Positions 61,846 to 64,000 of a stretch of 64,000 nucleotides of DNA are shown piece by piece. Numbering within the stretch: the first letter of the stretch is position 1; every line of letters starts with the position of its first letter. The stretch spans positions 1-64,000 of the forward strand of contig JAUJNG010000006.1 in assembly GCA_030448265.1 (NCBI GenBank), given 5' to 3'. The notes beneath the pieces were generated by a model, which was not told the origin of the DNA, did no database searches, and worked only from the letters and a program-made list of their open reading frames with translations. The DNA comes from Abditibacterium sp. Its GTDB lineage: Bacteria; Armatimonadota; Abditibacteriia; Abditibacteriales; Abditibacteriaceae. Made by a program: the position numbers and the translations under genes.

Positions 61846-63051
61846 TCAAGCGCCCTTTTCAGCCTCTTTTTCCTCGCCCAAAAGCTGCTTGATATAGGCC
61901 GCCTGCTCCGAATCGCGGTTGTTGTCGAGCCATTCCCAAACAGCGCGCGCGATTCCCTTTCCAAAACCGGCCCCACGATGCGCGGCATCAAACTTTCGGG
62001 ACTGCGCGGCGCCGAGACGCGATGCGTGCCGCCATCGAAGGGCGCTTCGAGCGCGTAAACCACGACATCGACGCCCGCTTCCATCGCCGCGCCCAGGCAC
62101 ATCACGCACGGTTCCAGAGTTGAAATTAGGATCAAATCCTTGGCATCGAGCGCCACTTTTCCGGCGGCATCGGCAAACGCCACCATTTCGGCGTGCGCGG
62201 TTTTGTTTTGGGTCGCGTTCATCGAATTCCAGCCGCGCGCGATGATTTCTCCGTCGCCGTCGGCCAAAACGCTCCCCGATGGGGGCTTCTCCGGCTTCCA
62301 TGCCCTGCCTCGCGGTTTGAAGCGCCTCGCGCATCAGGTTTTCGAGGACTTCCTGCGTCAATCGAGCGCGAACCGGAGCGGCGATTTGCAAAAATTCATC
62401 GAAATTGGCCGCGATTTCGGCGCAGTCGGCATAAACGCGGCGACAGCCCGCCTCGCGCAAATCGGCGCCCTCGTGCCCGCCGGTTTCGAGGCCGAAACAC
62501 ACCACGCCCGCCGCGCGACAGGCGCGTGCATCGTGGGGCGTGTCGCCCACCATGGCGCACTGCGCGGGCGTGAGGCCCAGTTTTTGACTCGCGGCGGAAA
62601 CGATGTCGGGCGAAGGTTTCGATTCTTTGGCGTCCGCCGAAGTGATAACCACATCGACCATTTCGGAAAAGGTGACGCCGCAGCAATTTTCGATGGCTTC
62701 GAGAAACTCCTTTTCGCCCGAAGTGGCGATGGCCACCTTGAGGCCGCGTTTTTTGGCCGCGTCGATGATTTCGACTGCGCCAGGCAAAAGAGCAACCTTG
62801 TTGTTGGCGATGGTGTCCAAAAACTGCTTCTTGATGGCCGTTTTGAGACCATCGCCGTCTTTTTCATGGGCACTATAGCCCAAAACGTCGGGGATGAGAT
62901 GGTCGCCGCCTTTGCCGATTTCGGGCGCGATGCGGTCGGGGGCCACGACGTAGCCGAACTGTTTAAAACCGTCGACAAACGCGGCGACGTGGATGGGATT
63001 GGTGTCAACGAGCGTGCCGTCAACGTCTAAAATGAGGGCGTCCAGGGGCAT
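61846..63051 (-). CDS. HAD hydrolase fused to a nucleoside deaminase, with two opposing frameshifts
   Basis: Open frame of 401 codons. Residues 1-220 are a HAD phosphatase: catalytic DVDGTLVDTN, ATSGEK, KPSPD, MVGDTPHDARACRAAG. From about residue 232 a COG0590 deaminase begins (LMREALQTARQGMEAGEAPIG), but the frame then turns to Arg-rich nonsense and returns to deaminase sequence only at the end (EWLDNNRDSEQAAYIKQLL). The missing core is in another frame between 62274 and 61937. The two shifts cancel, so a 401-residue fusion can be restored. Sequence error or recent decay are both possible. Confidence 0.8.
   Translation of the reverse strand: MPLDALILDVDGTLVDTNPIHVAAFVDGFKQFGYVVAPDRIAPEIGKGGDHLIPDVLGYSAHEKDGDGLKTAIKKQFLDTIANNKVALLPGAVEIIDAAKKRGLKVAIATSGEKEFLEAIENCCGVTFSEMVDVVITSADAKESKPSPDIVSAASQKLGLTPAQCAMVGDTPHDARACRAAGVVCFGLETGGHEGADLREAGCRRVYADCAEIAANFDEFLQIAAPVRARLTQEVLENLMREALQTARQGMEAGEAPIGERFGRRRRRNHRARLEFDERDPKQNRARRNGGVCRCRRKSGARCQGFDPNFNSGTVRDVPGRGDGSGRRCRGLRARSALRWRHASRLGAAQSRKFDAAHRGAGFGKGIARAVWEWLDNNRDSEQAAYIKQLLGEEKEAEKGA
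61935..62277 (-). pseudogene. frame-shifted deaminase core
   Basis: In the alternative frame this stretch reads SVLADGDGEIIARGWNSM, then HAEMVAFADA (zinc His and catalytic Glu) and LEPCVMCLGAA (zinc Cys pair), ending ERESRALF. The entry shift is at a CCCC run (62274-62277, one base too many for the family sequence) and the exit shift at a CCC run (61935-61937, one base too few). All catalytic residues lie inside. Confidence 0.85.
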
Positions 63052-63092
63052 AATGATTCCGTCTTCTCTGAGTCAATGGCAAAAATGCCAAA

Positions 63093-63154
63093 GCGGGGCT
63101 TGCGCCCTCTTCCAATCGTGAGAACTGAAGATTGGAAGAGGGCGCAAGCCCCGC
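63093..63154. repeat. inverted repeat GCGGGGCTTGCGCCCTCTTCC
   Basis: GCGGGGCTTGCGCCCTCTTC (from 63093) and its complement (to 63154) pair over 25 bp with a 12-nt loop, between the divergent HAD-deaminase and peptidase-like genes. Confidence 0.85.
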
Positions 63155-63179
63155 CTCTATCACTTTTCGTCTTCACCCA

Positions 63180-64000
63180 ATGCAAAACAAGTTCCCCCTT
63201 CGCCCCCTTCTCGCCGCGATTTTTGTGGCGAGTGGCGCTTTCGTCGGTTTGACGACATCGCAGCCCGCGCTTCGCGCTCAAAATCAAGCGCCGCAAACCG
63301 TGTCGCGCCCGCAATACCGCCTCGACGCCAGCATCGACTACGATTTGCTGACCCTGAAGTCGAGCGCCGAAATCACCGTTCCCACGTCGCCCGCCGATCC
63401 ACTGCGCGACGCGGTGTTTTTCCTTTACGCCAACGCGGGCGGCGTGGGCGGCGACGATGAACGGCGCAAAAATCTCGTCGTGGACGCGGTAACGCTCGAT
63501 GGCGCGCCGCTGAAATGGAAACTCGACGGCGCGGTTTTGCGCGTGCAATTCCCAGCACCGCAAAGTGTGCCGTTCAGCTTGAAAATCGACTATCACGGCA
63601 TCGTGCCGCGCGGCGGCAAAGACGAGGGCGCGATGGGAAGTCTGGGCGCGATGGGCGGCGATATTTCGGGAATTTTGGGCCTGGAAGCGCCAAAAGCGGC
63701 GGCAACCAAAGCCAAAAACACCGATTACGGGCTTTATACCTACGGCAACGGCATTTTGAGTCTGGGTTCGTTCTGGTATCCGACTCTGGCGGTGCGGCGC
63801 GACGGAAAATGGGCCGACGACGCGCCCGAAGGTCTGGGCGATGTCGCTTTTAGCGAGAAAAGCGATTTTAGCGCGCGGCTGCGACTGCCGAAAAACGTGA
63901 CCCTGGCAGCGCCTGGGCAGGTTGTGCGAAGCGTTAGCGGCGACAGTTCGATTTATCAAGTCACGGCGCGCGATGCGCGCGAGTTCGCAGTCTTGGCGAG
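63180..64000 (+). CDS. M1-type peptidase-like protein, N-terminal part (runs off the window)
   Basis: The first 273 codons of an open gene starting at ATG 63180. Signal peptide (FPLRPLLAAIFVASGAFVGLTTSQPALRAQ), then a beta domain (YRLDASIDYDLLTLKSSAEITV) and the segment LGSFWYPTLAVRRDGKWADD...FSEKSDFSARLRLPKNVTLAAPGQV...YQVTARDAREFAVLA, which follows the pattern of the N-terminal domain of M1 aminopeptidases. The HExxH zinc site would lie outside the window. Family assignment rests on this pattern only. Confidence 0.65.
   Translation, partial: MQNKFPLRPLLAAIFVASGAFVGLTTSQPALRAQNQAPQTVSRPQYRLDASIDYDLLTLKSSAEITVPTSPADPLRDAVFFLYANAGGVGGDDERRKNLVVDAVTLDGAPLKWKLDGAVLRVQFPAPQSVPFSLKIDYHGIVPRGGKDEGAMGSLGAMGGDISGILGLEAPKAAATKAKNTDYGLYTYGNGILSLGSFWYPTLAVRRDGKWADDAPEGLGDVAFSEKSDFSARLRLPKNVTLAAPGQVVRSVSGDSSIYQVTARDAREFAVLA

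Overview
The window is a 64 kb stretch of a GC-rich bacterial chromosome of free-living, heterotrophic character. It has densely packed single-copy housekeeping genes (metG, hisS, smpB, rsmA, ispE, thrC, hemL, coaE, ppa), many lipoproteins and signal peptides, plant-polysaccharide enzymes, and a Ser/Thr kinase with PASTA domains. Many genes lack a clear Shine-Dalgarno sequence, and the spaces between genes are filled with long palindromic repeats. No rRNA or tRNA fixes the taxonomy. The gene mix would suit a group such as Armatimonadota or Abditibacteriota, but that is only an impression.

Layout. 0.2-10.3 kb: HMA protein and redoxin (minus), then M16-like protein, LmeA-like protein, gcvH, a GH5-like glycoside hydrolase with an inserted CBM, a PSP1 protein and metG (plus). 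10.3-15.4 kb: an AT-rich gap, a PfkB sugar kinase, 1 kb of repeat elements, and a GH78 alpha-L-rhamnosidase. 15.5-22.3 kb: a minus-strand run NUDIX, rsmA, ispE, small membrane protein, mobA, thrC, ThiS/MoaD-like carrier, NIL protein, pabB, partly joined by 4-nt overlaps. 22.4-31 kb: polyol dehydrogenase, two small cell-envelope proteins, an alpha/beta-hydrolase-fold protein without its triad, a hybrid histidine kinase, tpx, a nucleotide-sugar epimerase and a sulfatase. 31-47 kb: HEAT-repeat protein, smpB, DUF58 and transglutaminase genes, small stalk-domain and BON-domain proteins, hisS, FAD oxidoreductase, coaE-moxR, TadE/TadG-like proteins, hemL. 47-53.5 kb: a minus-strand regulatory set of PASTA kinase, ECF sigma factor, anti-sigma-like membrane protein and VIT/VWA protein. 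53.6-55.4 kb: ppa and a GH18-like protein. 55.5-60.3 kb: a nitrite uptake and reduction operon. 60.6-63 kb: an IS1-family element inside a small membrane-protein gene, then a HAD-deaminase fusion with two opposing frameshifts. 63.2 kb to the end: the start of an M1-type peptidase-like gene.

The most interesting system is the nitrite operon (59.5-60.3 kb down to 55.5 kb): a FocA/NirC channel, a NirA-type siroheme reductase, a small Fe-S protein and a CysJ-like FAD/NAD(P)H reductase that lacks the FMN domain. Three of the four proteins begin with the same ~19-residue amphipathic peptide, which resembles the N-terminal peptide of E. coli CysJ. This suggests a docked NAD(P)H-FAD-[Fe-S]-siroheme complex in which the Fe-S protein stands in for FMN.

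Second come the repeats. At least seven palindrome families sit at gene ends. Some supply stop codons and the last residues of proteins. Several are nested, with MITE-like outer arms around interchangeable inner palindromes. Third, several proteins have lost key catalytic residues (M16-like, alpha/beta hydrolase) or carry altered kinase motifs.
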